From the NCBI RefSeq assembly GCF_003583985.1, contig NZ_QXML01000001.1:124001-188000 (forward strand): a stretch of DNA of 64,000 nt, read 5' to 3'. Position numbers and translations under genes: made by a program. The stretch comes from Algoriphagus lacus. Lineage in GTDB: Bacteria; Bacteroidota; Bacteroidia; Cytophagales; Cyclobacteriaceae. Below are positions 44,352-53,510 of this stretch, piece after piece; position 1 is the stretch's first letter; each line of letters starts with the position of its first letter. Below the pieces are notes generated by a model. The model was not told the origin of the DNA, ran no database searches, and saw only the letters and a list, made by a program, of their open reading frames with translations.

Positions 44352-46475
44352 ATGAAAAAACTTACATATGTTTTCCTTTTTGTTTTTTTTCTGGTTTTAT
44401 CCTGCAAGCAAGAGAAACCAAAAGGTTGGATCGACTACGATCGATTAGCAAATCAGGATTCGAAGGACTGGCTCACACTGGGTGGCAACCAAATGATGCA
44501 ACATTTTTCTCCGCTAAGTCAAATCAATAAGGAGAATGTTAAAGATCTCGGATTTGCATGGGAATATGATGCCAGTACTTATATCGGCAATGTGCCACGT
44601 GGTCTGGAGGCAACTCCAATTGTAGTGGATGGAATCATGTACACTTCCGGCCCATGGGGTGCGGTCTATGCATTGGATGCTAAAACCGGAAAAGAACTCT
44701 GGACTTACAAGCCAAAAGTAGATGCCTCCTACGGACGTAGAGCATGCTGTGATGTGGTGAATCGCGGGTTGGCGGTATGGGAAGGTAAAGTATATGTGGG
44801 CACACTTGATGGGTATCTCGTAAGCTTGGATGCCGAAAACGGGAAAGAGGTATGGCGTGTGGATACCTTTACCGATCGCACGAAAGCCTATACCATTACC
44901 AGTCCGCCACATGTCGCTGGGAATATAGTAATGATCGGAAACTCCGGAGGTGAATATGGGGTGCGTGGCTACGTGACCGCATATGATTTGAAAAGTGGTG
45001 AGGAAAAGTGGCGCTTCTGGATCGTGCCCGGAGACCCTGCCAAGGGTCATGAAAGTGAAGAAATGGAAATGGCTGCAAAAACCTGGGACCCCAATTCACA
45101 ATGGCCCTCTGGCATGGGTGGCACGGTATGGGGCGAATCGGCCTATGATCGCGAACTCAACCTACTTTATATTGGCACGGGCAACTCAACACCCTATCCC
45201 ATTTGGTTTCGAAGTCCTGCTGGAGGAGATAATTTGTTTCTTTCTTCCATCATCGCAATCAATCCTGACAACGGAAAAATGGCCTGGTACTATCAAACCA
45301 CGCCCGGTGAAATATGGGACTACACCGCTACTCAAAATATTGTGCTTGCTGATCTGGATATCAATGGAAGTTCAAGAAAGGTGTTGATGATGGCTCCAAA
45401 AAACGGCTTTTATTATGTGTTGGATAGAGCCACTGGGGAATTGATCTCTGCCGAGAAATACACAAAAGTAAATTGGGCAAGTCATGTAGACTTGAAAACC
45501 GGCAGGCCTGTGTTGACGGAACAAGGTCAGTGGTATGATAAAGAGCCTAAACTCGTGGTGCCTTATCTGGGTGGAGGACATGTGTGGCAGCCCATGGCTT
45601 TCAATCCGGTTACAGGCTTGGTCTACATACCCGAACGGTCAGTTCCGCAGGTATTTAAAACTTTTGAGACATATAATTGGCTTCCCGATGTGGACAATAC
45701 CAACCTGGATTATGCCAACATGTATAAATTCAAAAAAAATGTGGCAAATCAAATTAAAAGCGCTGAGGATACACTGCGGTCAGAAAGTTTGCTGGCCTAT
45801 GATCCGGTGCAACAAAAAGCTGTTTGGAAATTTACCGAAGGCGGCCCTGATGGTGGAATCATGTCTACGCCGGATTTGGTGTTTCAAGGTACACGTACAG
45901 GATATTTGAATGTCCACGATGCAAAGACAGGTGAGAAGCTTAAATCAATTTTCACAGGTGTAGGTATCATGGCGGCACCTACCACTTATACTGTTGACGG
46001 CGAACAGTATGTTTCTGTTATGGCTGGGTATGGTGGGGCGGAGACATACGCCTATTTGCCTGATGGGGTAGTCTTTGAATACGAGAATAAAGGCCGGATT
46101 CTCACCTTCAAATTAGGTGGTGGCGAAACTCCCCTGCCTCCGAAGAAAAAACCCATTGCTACTCCTGCTCCTCCAAATACTGTAATTAAAACTGAGTTGC
46201 TGCAAAAAGGAGCGACTTTGTATGATTTTTACTGCATTACTTGTCATGGAAATTTTGGTGATAATCATTTGTCCCAACATCCCGATCTTTCCAAGATGAC
46301 TGAGGCCAAACACATGACATTTAATGAAATTGTATTGAAGGGGATTCTTTCAGAAAACGGGATGGCTAATTTCAGTAATTCACTGAGTGAAGAAGATGTG
46401 GAAGCAATTCACCACTATTTGTTAAACCAGCAAACAATTTCATTCGAGAAGGAGAAGGGCTCAAAAAATAAGTAA
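44352..46475 (+). CDS. PQQ-dependent alcohol dehydrogenase with C-terminal cytochrome c
   Basis: A 707-residue lipoprotein quinohaemoprotein (lipobox Cys18). The eight-bladed PQQ propeller covers about 25-590. It has the vicinal Cys pair C132-C133 that stacks on PQQ and a catalytic-Asp candidate D323 in EIWDYTATQ. The +2 residue is Thr, not the Asp that lanthanide-dependent enzymes use, so calcium is the likelier metal. The C-terminal cytochrome has C628-I-T-C631-H632. It should oxidise an alcohol in the periplasm and pass electrons to the respiratory chain. The start MKKLTYVF at 44352 places the signal peptide correctly. Confidence 0.88.
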   Translation: MKKLTYVFLFVFFLVLSCKQEKPKGWIDYDRLANQDSKDWLTLGGNQMMQHFSPLSQINKENVKDLGFAWEYDASTYIGNVPRGLEATPIVVDGIMYTSGPWGAVYALDAKTGKELWTYKPKVDASYGRRACCDVVNRGLAVWEGKVYVGTLDGYLVSLDAENGKEVWRVDTFTDRTKAYTITSPPHVAGNIVMIGNSGGEYGVRGYVTAYDLKSGEEKWRFWIVPGDPAKGHESEEMEMAAKTWDPNSQWPSGMGGTVWGESAYDRELNLLYIGTGNSTPYPIWFRSPAGGDNLFLSSIIAINPDNGKMAWYYQTTPGEIWDYTATQNIVLADLDINGSSRKVLMMAPKNGFYYVLDRATGELISAEKYTKVNWASHVDLKTGRPVLTEQGQWYDKEPKLVVPYLGGGHVWQPMAFNPVTGLVYIPERSVPQVFKTFETYNWLPDVDNTNLDYANMYKFKKNVANQIKSAEDTLRSESLLAYDPVQQKAVWKFTEGGPDGGIMSTPDLVFQGTRTGYLNVHDAKTGEKLKSIFTGVGIMAAPTTYTVDGEQYVSVMAGYGGAETYAYLPDGVVFEYENKGRILTFKLGGGETPLPPKKKPIATPAPPNTVIKTELLQKGATLYDFYCITCHGNFGDNHLSQHPDLSKMTEAKHMTFNEIVLKGILSENGMANFSNSLSEEDVEAIHHYLLNQQTISFEKEKGSKNK

Positions 46476-46706
46476 GTCATTCTAAACCCAAACTTCCTTT
46501 CTTATTCTGGTTCCCTGTATGCGGACTAAATTAGATTTCAGAGTACAAAAATTTGGGAAATCAACCAGATTGCTACTTTCAAAGAGTATCATAAGCATCT
46601 GAAAGTATGGATCAAAACTGACCTTAAGGTTGATCCAGCACGCGCAGGTATATCCGGATATTTCATTCAACAACGGAAAAAAACCGATTTGGAAAAGACG
46701 CTAACC

Positions 46707-47450
46707 ATGGCAAAATCCCTTAATCTTAACCTATTTCTTTATCAAAAAAGTGCGATCTATTTGATTGTCTTTTTTGGATTTACCCTGATTGCCTTTTGGA
46801 GTAGTTACTATTCTGTTTTGGGTCAGGACATGTCTTTTTATGTCCATTTCCATGGGATTTTCATGACCTTATGGTGTCTGATGCTGATTGCTCAGGCGGT
46901 TCTGATCCGGGTAAAAAAGTACCGAATTCATACTGGTGTTGGCAAAGCATCTTACCTGATTTTTCCCATTTTGATCCTTTCCACCATTCTCCTGATTCAT
47001 GCCACAGTTAGGAAAAGTCCTGAGGTCAATTTGGACACTTACCTCTCTTTAGCCTTGATGCTCAATGCAACCGTTGTGTTGGCGATTATCTACGGTCTTG
47101 GGATTTACTTCCAAAAGGACCGCTTTACCCATGCCCGATACATGGTATGTACGATTTTCCCCTTGTTCACTCCGATCACTGACCGGATCATTTTCAACTA
47201 CATTCCCGGATTGGTGGAGCTTGCACCAAAATTGGAAGGAATTCCTATCGTTCCCTTTTTCGGCTATTTGTTGGCGGATTTACTGGTAATTGGACTGGCA
47301 TTATGGGATTGGAAAACCCACCGAAGAAAAGATGCCTTTTTGATTGTACTCCTATTATTGCTGATCTATCATGTTTCGCTTTTTACCTTTTATAAAATTC
47401 CTGCCTGGCAGGAGTTTTCGGCTTGGTTTTATGGACTTGCTTTGACTTAA
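46707..47450 (+). CDS. Conserved polytopic membrane protein, function unknown
   Basis: A 247-residue protein with about seven membrane helices and several His residues at helix ends (YVHFHGIFMTLWCLML, YRIHTGVGKASYL). These could bind haem, but this is not established. The ATG at 46707 is chosen. The same frame is open upstream to a TAA at 46527 without another ATG, and the sequence there looks coding-like (KVDPARAGISGYFIQQ), possibly the tail of a lost gene. It is followed 41 bases later by the M28 peptidase. Confidence 0.65.
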   Translation: MAKSLNLNLFLYQKSAIYLIVFFGFTLIAFWSSYYSVLGQDMSFYVHFHGIFMTLWCLMLIAQAVLIRVKKYRIHTGVGKASYLIFPILILSTILLIHATVRKSPEVNLDTYLSLALMLNATVVLAIIYGLGIYFQKDRFTHARYMVCTIFPLFTPITDRIIFNYIPGLVELAPKLEGIPIVPFFGYLLADLLVIGLALWDWKTHRRKDAFLIVLLLLLIYHVSLFTFYKIPAWQEFSAWFYGLALT

Positions 47451-47491
47451 ATTGCCGGTCAAAAAATTCTCGCGGACAGATGATCCAAAAA

Positions 47492-49123
47492 ATGAAAAAA
47501 TACTTATTCCTAATCCTGGTTTTTACCTCTTTCCAAGCATTTTCCCAAAAAGTATCCATCCCCGGTTCGGTCAAGCGAGCCATGAACCAAATCGATACCC
47601 TTACTATTCGAAACCACATCGCTTACCTGGCTGATGACAAGCTTAAAGGGAGAATGCCCGGTACCGAAGGCTACCAAATGGCGGTAGATTATGTGGTGGA
47701 TCAGTATAAAAAGATGGGAGTACAGCCCGGTGGAGATCCCGGACAATACACCCAGAAACTGATTTTGAGAAAGTCGGTGGTGAATAATTCAACTGCCCGA
47801 GCTTGGATTAAAGACAAAAACGGAAATATGGATTCCTTGGTATTTGCCAAAGACTTCCTTCCTGTTCCCCATCCCATGCTGGCAAAGGCTTCAGGTGAAG
47901 GCGCTTTGGTTTTTATGGGATATGGAGTGGATATCCCTGGATTGTACTCTGACTACGAAGGGGTAGATGTCAAAGGAAAAGTAGTCGTCATGGTTACCGG
48001 AGTGCCGGATGGTATTCCTGCTTCAACTTTGATTTCACATTTTTCCAGTCCTGGAAATAAGATGAACACTGCATTTGGCAAAGGTGCAGTAGGTGCGATT
48101 TTGGTCAATCCTAATCAACCTTTTACCAATACAAATCCAACGCTTCAATCCAATGTAGCCTTAGATCCGAATAAGACTACTGCATACGGCCGTGGCTTTG
48201 TCGGCAATCTGGGTTTTGCGCTCAACGGAAGCAAAACCTTACTCACCGGGTTGTTTTTGAATTCCGGGAAAAACCTCAACCAAGTGTTAGCCGACATCAA
48301 ATCCAGGAAAAATTCATCCTTTGAATTCCCATTTCAATTCTCAGCCAGCTATTCGAATACCCATAGTGAGTTTGAAAGCTACAATGTGGTAGGTTTGATA
48401 CCCGGATCTGATCCCCAGTTGAAAAATGAATACGTGGTCCATTCTGCCCACTTGGATCACATGGGAATAGGACGGCCTGAAAACGGCGACTCTATTTACA
48501 ACGGCGCCCATGACAATGCTTCCGGAGTGGCATCCCTGCTGGAGATTGCCCGGATTTATTCCAAAGGGAATGCTAAACCCAAGCGCTCAGTGTTGATCGT
48601 GATGGTGACTGCAGAGGAAATGGGCTTGGTCGGATCTTCGTATTTTGCAGCCAATCCTACCGTGCCCAAGTCTTCGATAGTGGCTGATGTGAATACGGAT
48701 ATGCCAACAGTGATTGCTCCTTTACTATCGGTGGTACCATTGGGAGCGGAGCATTCCAGTATTTTGGGCAATGTAAAATTCGCAGCGGATTACCTGGGTT
48801 TGGAGATCGAAGCCGATCCCGAGCCTGAGCAAAACCGATTTGTGCGAAGTGATCAGTACAGCTTTGTAGTCAGTGGAATCCCGGCTTTGCACATCAAGTA
48901 TGGCAACAAGACCAATGTTCCCGGATTTAATCTCGATGCTTTTGTGAAAGAATGGAGAGCAAAATACTACCACCATGCGGCAGATGAAATGGACGGGATA
49001 TTCAATTTCACGGCAGCCAAAACCTACGTACAACTCAACTTTTTGATCAGCTATTCCATTGCAAATACTCCGGTAAAACCCAGCTGGAACCCGGGCGATT
49101 TGTTTGGTTTAGAAAGGAGATAA
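47492..49123 (+). CDS. Secreted M28-family zinc aminopeptidase
   Basis: A 543-residue peptidase. A signal peptide starts MKKYLFLILVFTSFQAFSQ. An inserted PA domain (about 135-280, GALVFMGYGV, GKVVVMVTG) precedes and interrupts the catalytic domain. The zinc ligands and base lie in HSAHLDHMG, YNGAHDNASG, TAEEMGLVGS, VNTDM and the late KYYHHAADEMD. The binuclear site is complete. It would trim peptides in the periplasm. The start at 47492 fits the signal peptide; ATG 47480, 4 codons upstream, is also possible. Confidence 0.9.
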   Translation: MKKYLFLILVFTSFQAFSQKVSIPGSVKRAMNQIDTLTIRNHIAYLADDKLKGRMPGTEGYQMAVDYVVDQYKKMGVQPGGDPGQYTQKLILRKSVVNNSTARAWIKDKNGNMDSLVFAKDFLPVPHPMLAKASGEGALVFMGYGVDIPGLYSDYEGVDVKGKVVVMVTGVPDGIPASTLISHFSSPGNKMNTAFGKGAVGAILVNPNQPFTNTNPTLQSNVALDPNKTTAYGRGFVGNLGFALNGSKTLLTGLFLNSGKNLNQVLADIKSRKNSSFEFPFQFSASYSNTHSEFESYNVVGLIPGSDPQLKNEYVVHSAHLDHMGIGRPENGDSIYNGAHDNASGVASLLEIARIYSKGNAKPKRSVLIVMVTAEEMGLVGSSYFAANPTVPKSSIVADVNTDMPTVIAPLLSVVPLGAEHSSILGNVKFAADYLGLEIEADPEPEQNRFVRSDQYSFVVSGIPALHIKYGNKTNVPGFNLDAFVKEWRAKYYHHAADEMDGIFNFTAAKTYVQLNFLISYSIANTPVKPSWNPGDLFGLERR

Positions 49124-49180
49124 AAAAATAAACCGGGAAGATTGCTCAATCAAATTAATAATTGAAGCTCTTCCCGGTTA
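49124..49180 (-). terminator. Terminator of the NTF2-like lipoprotein gene
   Basis: A 10-bp stem (49131-49140 with 49170-49179) surrounds a 29-base AT-rich loop. On the minus strand it is followed by a T-rich stretch (complement of 49121-49130). It lies 25 bases beyond the stop at 49205 and could also slow readthrough from the peptidase gene. Confidence 0.6.
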
Positions 49181-49204
49181 AAAAAAAATTTGTTAGTGGT
49201 CTCT

Positions 49205-49723
49205 TTATTTAGGAATTTCCTCGGCCTCTTTTTCAGCAGCCATCTGCAAGGCCATAGCGTCCAATTGAATCGGAGCATTATTCCAATACCCAAATTCTTT
49301 TACAATTTTCCCATTGACAAACTGTGCAGTGATGTGAATCGGGGTCTCGTACGTCTTTCCGGTTGAGGCCATAGTACCTTTCCAAAGTCCCCAATAATTC
49401 ACCCATGTTTCACCTTTATCGTCGACGACCATTTCAATGGCCTCATTTTCCCGGTCCATGGTATAGGAACTCAATGGCTCCAACTCCATTTTTTGCTGGG
49501 CAATGATCTGCTGTATGGTGGATGGATGGGCTTCAGTTACATTGAAATAAATCTTTGCACTGTCAGCATAATGCGATTGGTAGGCATCCCATTCGCCGTT
49601 GACATAGTTGCCGATGATGGATTTAATAGTCTCAATTTCGGCTGATTGCTGAGTATAGCGTTGTTTCGTTTCGCAAGCGAAAAGTAGCGAGGCTAGTACA
49701 CCGATTATTAGGAATTTTTTCAT
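49205..49723 (-). CDS. NTF2/SnoaL-like lipoprotein
   Basis: A 172-residue lipoprotein, lipobox LLFAC (Cys17). The mature part has the NTF2-like helix (IETIKSIIGNYVNGEWDAYQSHYADSAKIYF) and beta sheet (WVNYWGLWKG, IHITAQFVNGKIVKEFGYW). It resembles the lipoprotein at 33442 in layout but not closely in sequence. No catalytic residue can be named. It is transcribed alone. Confidence 0.75.
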   Translation of the reverse strand: MKKFLIIGVLASLLFACETKQRYTQQSAEIETIKSIIGNYVNGEWDAYQSHYADSAKIYFNVTEAHPSTIQQIIAQQKMELEPLSSYTMDRENEAIEMVVDDKGETWVNYWGLWKGTMASTGKTYETPIHITAQFVNGKIVKEFGYWNNAPIQLDAMALQMAAEKEAEEIPK

Positions 49724-49852
49724 CTTTCTATGATTTTTTAGTGGTCATTCTGGTAACTCGAGGAAGAACTACCATTAGGTACCGGTTGAGTCCCTCTCCA
49801 TTTAATGACTTAAGTACTTTCTAAACTCTGATTTCCAATTTGCCCCTAATGG

Positions 49853-50620
49853 TTATTTAACAGGCCTGCTCATGTCCTTATTCATTTTATAATGATAGGT
49901 CCAGACATTCTTGAGTGAGGATCTAAATTGAGCTTGAATTGCATCCCTTTTTTCTTTCCCATGCTCTTTTTCGTAGATGTCCCAAATGCTGTCTCTGGTA
50001 ATATCCATTGCAGCAAAATTCTTGTAGGGGGTCACTACATGGTAATTTGGGCTGTCGGGACCCATAGTCAACCAACTGTACCAATATCCTCTGACAGTTC
50101 CTTCTGCCTTTGCCATACTGGCTGAGACTTCTCTTACAGCCGGAAGAAATTTATGGCCATCAGTAAGACTAAGCTCATAGAATCCAACTGAGATCAATTC
50201 GTCAGTTGTTGGCGTGTTCTTACTTATTTCAGGAAGCAGTCGGGTGACATGACTGGTGGCCTTTTCGATATGAGGATCAATCATAGCAGTGACCAGAGAA
50301 TAACATTTGCCGCCAACTGGATCATTTTTGTCCATTTCAGCCCAGTTTGGCATTTCCGAGGCCAACACGTAAACGTTGCCTTCCCCTTGTTGCCTTTGCC
50401 AGACTTTCCAGGTCCATTCTCCTTTTTCGGCGATATAGCAAGCTTTCCATGCTTTTACGCCTTCCTGAAATTGGGTATCGTGGCCTGGTTTGATGGTAAA
50501 TTCCGTCACAGACATGAGAGGGCCCAAAGATTGGGTCTGACCCATAGAGAAAGTTACTAGGACAAAAGAAAAGACAGCACTGAGTACCGCTTTTGTTAGG
50601 TTTTTATAAAGCCTTTTCAT
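49853..50620 (-). CDS. Secreted protein of unknown function, possible dimeric alpha-beta barrel
   Basis: A 255-residue protein with a signal peptide (cleavage near FSMGQ). The pattern of two repeated strand-helix-strand units (LMSVTEFTIKPGHDTQFQEGVKAWK and ISVGFYELSLTDGHKFLPAVREV) suggests two ABM-like ferredoxin folds, as in EthD or antibiotic monooxygenase families. No active site is seen. It is divergent from the histidine kinase gene, 169 bases apart. Confidence 0.6.
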   Translation of the reverse strand: MKRLYKNLTKAVLSAVFSFVLVTFSMGQTQSLGPLMSVTEFTIKPGHDTQFQEGVKAWKACYIAEKGEWTWKVWQRQQGEGNVYVLASEMPNWAEMDKNDPVGGKCYSLVTAMIDPHIEKATSHVTRLLPEISKNTPTTDELISVGFYELSLTDGHKFLPAVREVSASMAKAEGTVRGYWYSWLTMGPDSPNYHVVTPYKNFAAMDITRDSIWDIYEKEHGKEKRDAIQAQFRSSLKNVWTYHYKMNKDMSRPVK

Positions 50621-50789
50621 GAGATTATAGGATTATTTCTTTCCAACTTGACACTAGAAAAATTAGAATGAAAGGGAGATAGGACGAAGTAGGTTGAATC
50701 CTTCCCGAAAAGGCCGGTTTACTTTTCGGACACCTCCAACAACAAAAAATTGTATTTCAAAAACTTATATTTCCTTACATTTAGGATAC

Positions 50790-52736
50790 ATGAAGCGGAT
50801 TTGGACACTTCTATTTCTTTTGATATCAACTTTGGCAAACGCCCAGGTTGAAGAAAAGAATGGATTTTTTCAATATCGGGAAGTATTTATAGAAGGTGAT
50901 GATTTCGGAGAGGAATACCTTGAGGATTTGGCCAAATCACTGACTTTGATCAACCAAGATTCACTCCTGCGAGTCCGTATCCTAAATGATCTGGGCTACT
51001 ATTACCACACCCGAAATCTGAACAAAGCCCTTCAAATTATAAATCAGGGTTTGGAGGAAGCAACCGAACTAAACAACCGATATTGGCAAGGGCGACTACA
51101 GGTTTCCCAGGGAGCAATTTTGCTTCGGATGGAGGAATTGGATCTTGCCGAACTTGTCCTGGAAAACGCTATTACCAAAATTCCGGAAAAAGAAAGCTGG
51201 TTGCTTTATACCAACTTGGGGTATGTATTTGAGCGAAGAGGAAATCTTGGAGAAGCATTTGATTATGCTTCCAAAACGCTGAAAATCGGAGAGAAATATC
51301 AGGATAAAAAAGCCATAGCCATGGCGTATTCTGATATGAGCAATATATTTTGGAAGCAGGGAAAATTTGATACAGGACTTGATTACGGGCTGAAATCCAT
51401 CAAATTTTTTGAAGAACGAGGCTTGGACGACCTGGACTATGACTTCACGCTTCATGTTGTGGGAAACAATCTGGTGGCTCTCAACCGTCTCGACGAAGCT
51501 CAGAAGTATTTTGAAAAGTCGATCCAAATCGGGGAAAAATACGGTTTTTACAATAATCTAAGCGATAGCTACATCGCACTTTCTGATCTGAATGCACAAA
51601 AAGGAAATTTTGAATATTCCCTTTCTTCAGGATTGAAAGCACTTAAATATGCCGAGCTGTTGGAAAATGGATTTATGATTATGCGATCCTATTTATCCCT
51701 TGGCAGGGCAAGCAATGCCGCAGGGAATTTTCCGGAAGCAGTGGATTTTTTGAAAAATAGTATTCAAGCTGCAACGCCGTCCTTTGGGGATAAGTACTTT
51801 CTGAGTTTGGTATATCTGGAACTGAGTAAAGCGCTTGAAGGAAATAAGCAATTTGACAAAGCATTGGAGGCGACCAGAACCTACGATCAGCTTCGTCAAG
51901 AGGTCTTTACCGCTGAGACCAATAACCAGATTTCTAATTTGGAGACGGAAATGGAGCTTTCCCAAAAGGAAAATACCATTAAACTTCAGGAAGCTCAACT
52001 TGCAAGAAATCGGATCCTTCAAGTTTCTATTATGATATTATCCGGTTTGTTGCTGGGTTTTCTATTCGTGCTTTATCGGATTTTCCTTCGAAAAAAGAAA
52101 TACTCCCATTTGTTGGAGAAGAAGAATCTGGAAAAGGAGTTTCTGCTGAAGGAAATTCATCACCGGGTAAAAAACAATCTTGAGACGATTTCAAGCTTGC
52201 TTGCCCTGCAGACCTCAAAAATCAAAAACAAAGAATTCCAGGAAATCATGGAAGAAACCCAAAACCGTGTGCACAGTATGGGAATGATCCATAAGCGGCT
52301 TTATCAAGGGGAGAATATGAAATCCATCGAAATGAAGGGCTTTTTTGAAAGCCTCGGGAATTACTCGATCGATACTTTTGATGTTCCGAATAAAGTCAAA
52401 TTTTATACAGAAATGGAACCTTTGGAATTGGACGTAGATTGGGCAATTCCGATTGGGTTAATTGTAAATGAATTAATTTCAAACTCGATAAAGTATGCTT
52501 TCCCGGACAACCGGCAAGGAAAAATCTCAGTCAAACTGATTGAAAAAGAAAGTCGTCTTTTGCTGCAAGTTGCTGATAACGGAATAGGGATGCCTGAAAA
52601 CCCAACTATTCACGGAACAGGTTTTGGCAGCGAATTGATCCGCCTTCTCACCCGCCAATTAGATGGCAAAATGACCCTGTTCAATCAGGCAGGAACAAAA
52701 GTTTCATTTGAATTCTTAATGCAAAAAGCCGCCTAA
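50790..52736 (+). CDS. TPR-containing sensor histidine kinase (HisKA_2)
   Basis: A 648-residue membrane kinase. A signal peptide leads to a periplasmic region of about 390 residues with TPR repeats (LGYVFERRGNLGEAFDYA, LVALNRLDEAQKYFEKSI, LGRASNAAGNFPEAVDFL). A coiled-coil segment and one transmembrane helix (about 411-430) follow. The kinase has the HisKA_2 box EIHHRVKNNLETI with H457-H458, and an HATPase (NELISNSIKYA, DNGIGMP). The start at 50790 restores the signal peptide; an earlier in-frame ATG adds 32 unlikely residues. It overlaps the LytTR regulator gene by one base. Confidence 0.92.
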   Translation: MKRIWTLLFLLISTLANAQVEEKNGFFQYREVFIEGDDFGEEYLEDLAKSLTLINQDSLLRVRILNDLGYYYHTRNLNKALQIINQGLEEATELNNRYWQGRLQVSQGAILLRMEELDLAELVLENAITKIPEKESWLLYTNLGYVFERRGNLGEAFDYASKTLKIGEKYQDKKAIAMAYSDMSNIFWKQGKFDTGLDYGLKSIKFFEERGLDDLDYDFTLHVVGNNLVALNRLDEAQKYFEKSIQIGEKYGFYNNLSDSYIALSDLNAQKGNFEYSLSSGLKALKYAELLENGFMIMRSYLSLGRASNAAGNFPEAVDFLKNSIQAATPSFGDKYFLSLVYLELSKALEGNKQFDKALEATRTYDQLRQEVFTAETNNQISNLETEMELSQKENTIKLQEAQLARNRILQVSIMILSGLLLGFLFVLYRIFLRKKKYSHLLEKKNLEKEFLLKEIHHRVKNNLETISSLLALQTSKIKNKEFQEIMEETQNRVHSMGMIHKRLYQGENMKSIEMKGFFESLGNYSIDTFDVPNKVKFYTEMEPLELDVDWAIPIGLIVNELISNSIKYAFPDNRQGKISVKLIEKESRLLLQVADNGIGMPENPTIHGTGFGSELIRLLTRQLDGKMTLFNQAGTKVSFEFLMQKAA

Positions 52737-53467
52737 TGGAAAAGACCCGAATTCTTATTGTGGAGGATGATATGATCATCGCTGCAAATATCAGCCTACA
52801 ACTTAGCAATCTTGGCTATGAAGTCACCGGAATTGAGACCAAGGGCGAAGAAGCCGTCCACCATGCCTTGGAAACCAAACCGGATATCATTCTGATGGAT
52901 ATCCAACTAAAGGGGAATTCCAATGGGATCGATACTGCCCATGCCATTCGTAAATACATGGACATTCCCCTCATCTACCTCACCGCAAACGAGGATGATG
53001 CTACCTTTCAAAAAGCTAAAGCAACCCACCCCTTCGCATTTATTTCCAAGCCGTTTACCAACCTAAATTTAGAGCGCACCATTGCTTTGGTTGAGGACAA
53101 GCTAAAGGAAAAACGACCTATCGTCTCTGTGGAAAACACTTTTGTGGATTCCCAGGATGACCGGATATTTATACGACATCAAAATAAACTGGTCAAGGTG
53201 ATGTTGGAGGATATTCTGTATGTGGAAGCCGAGCGCAATTATTGCAAAATCACAACGACTACTCAGACCTATTTGATTGTAAGTCCCTTGAACAAGCTTT
53301 GCGAAAAAGTGGATCCCAAGCGATTTGTCCGGGTACACCGATCCTATGTGGTCAATTTCGCAAAGCTCGACTCAGTGGCCGAATCTTACGTGGATGTGAA
53401 AGGGAAGTTGATTCCCATAGGAAAACAATACAAAGACGATCTGCACAGATTGCTGAATAAAGTTTGA
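52736..53467 (+). CDS. LytTR-family response regulator
   Basis: A 243-residue DNA-binding regulator. The receiver domain (1-120) carries the acidic pair E10-D11-D12, phosphoacceptor D55 (LMDIQLKG) and the Thr/Lys of the switch. The LytTR domain (about 140-243) contains YVEAERNYCKI and FVRVHRSYVVN. The ATG overlaps the kinase stop by one base, so the two are one signalling unit. LytTR proteins usually bind paired direct repeats near their targets; none was identified with confidence here. Confidence 0.93.
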   Translation: MEKTRILIVEDDMIIAANISLQLSNLGYEVTGIETKGEEAVHHALETKPDIILMDIQLKGNSNGIDTAHAIRKYMDIPLIYLTANEDDATFQKAKATHPFAFISKPFTNLNLERTIALVEDKLKEKRPIVSVENTFVDSQDDRIFIRHQNKLVKVMLEDILYVEAERNYCKITTTTQTYLIVSPLNKLCEKVDPKRFVRVHRSYVVNFAKLDSVAESYVDVKGKLIPIGKQYKDDLHRLLNKV

Positions 53468-53510
53468 GGCGGATTTAATCAGCAGAAAGTTAACCTCCGA
53501 TTTTCAACCC

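Noticed and set aside
46482..46673. 63-codon minus-strand frame between the PQQ dehydrogenase and membrane protein genes
   Set aside because: Short, starts without context and has no recognisable domain.
47401..47413. CCTGCC-T-GGCAGG palindrome resembling the one at 57724
   Set aside because: It lies inside the coding region of the membrane protein at 46707 and differs from the intergenic palindrome; probably chance.
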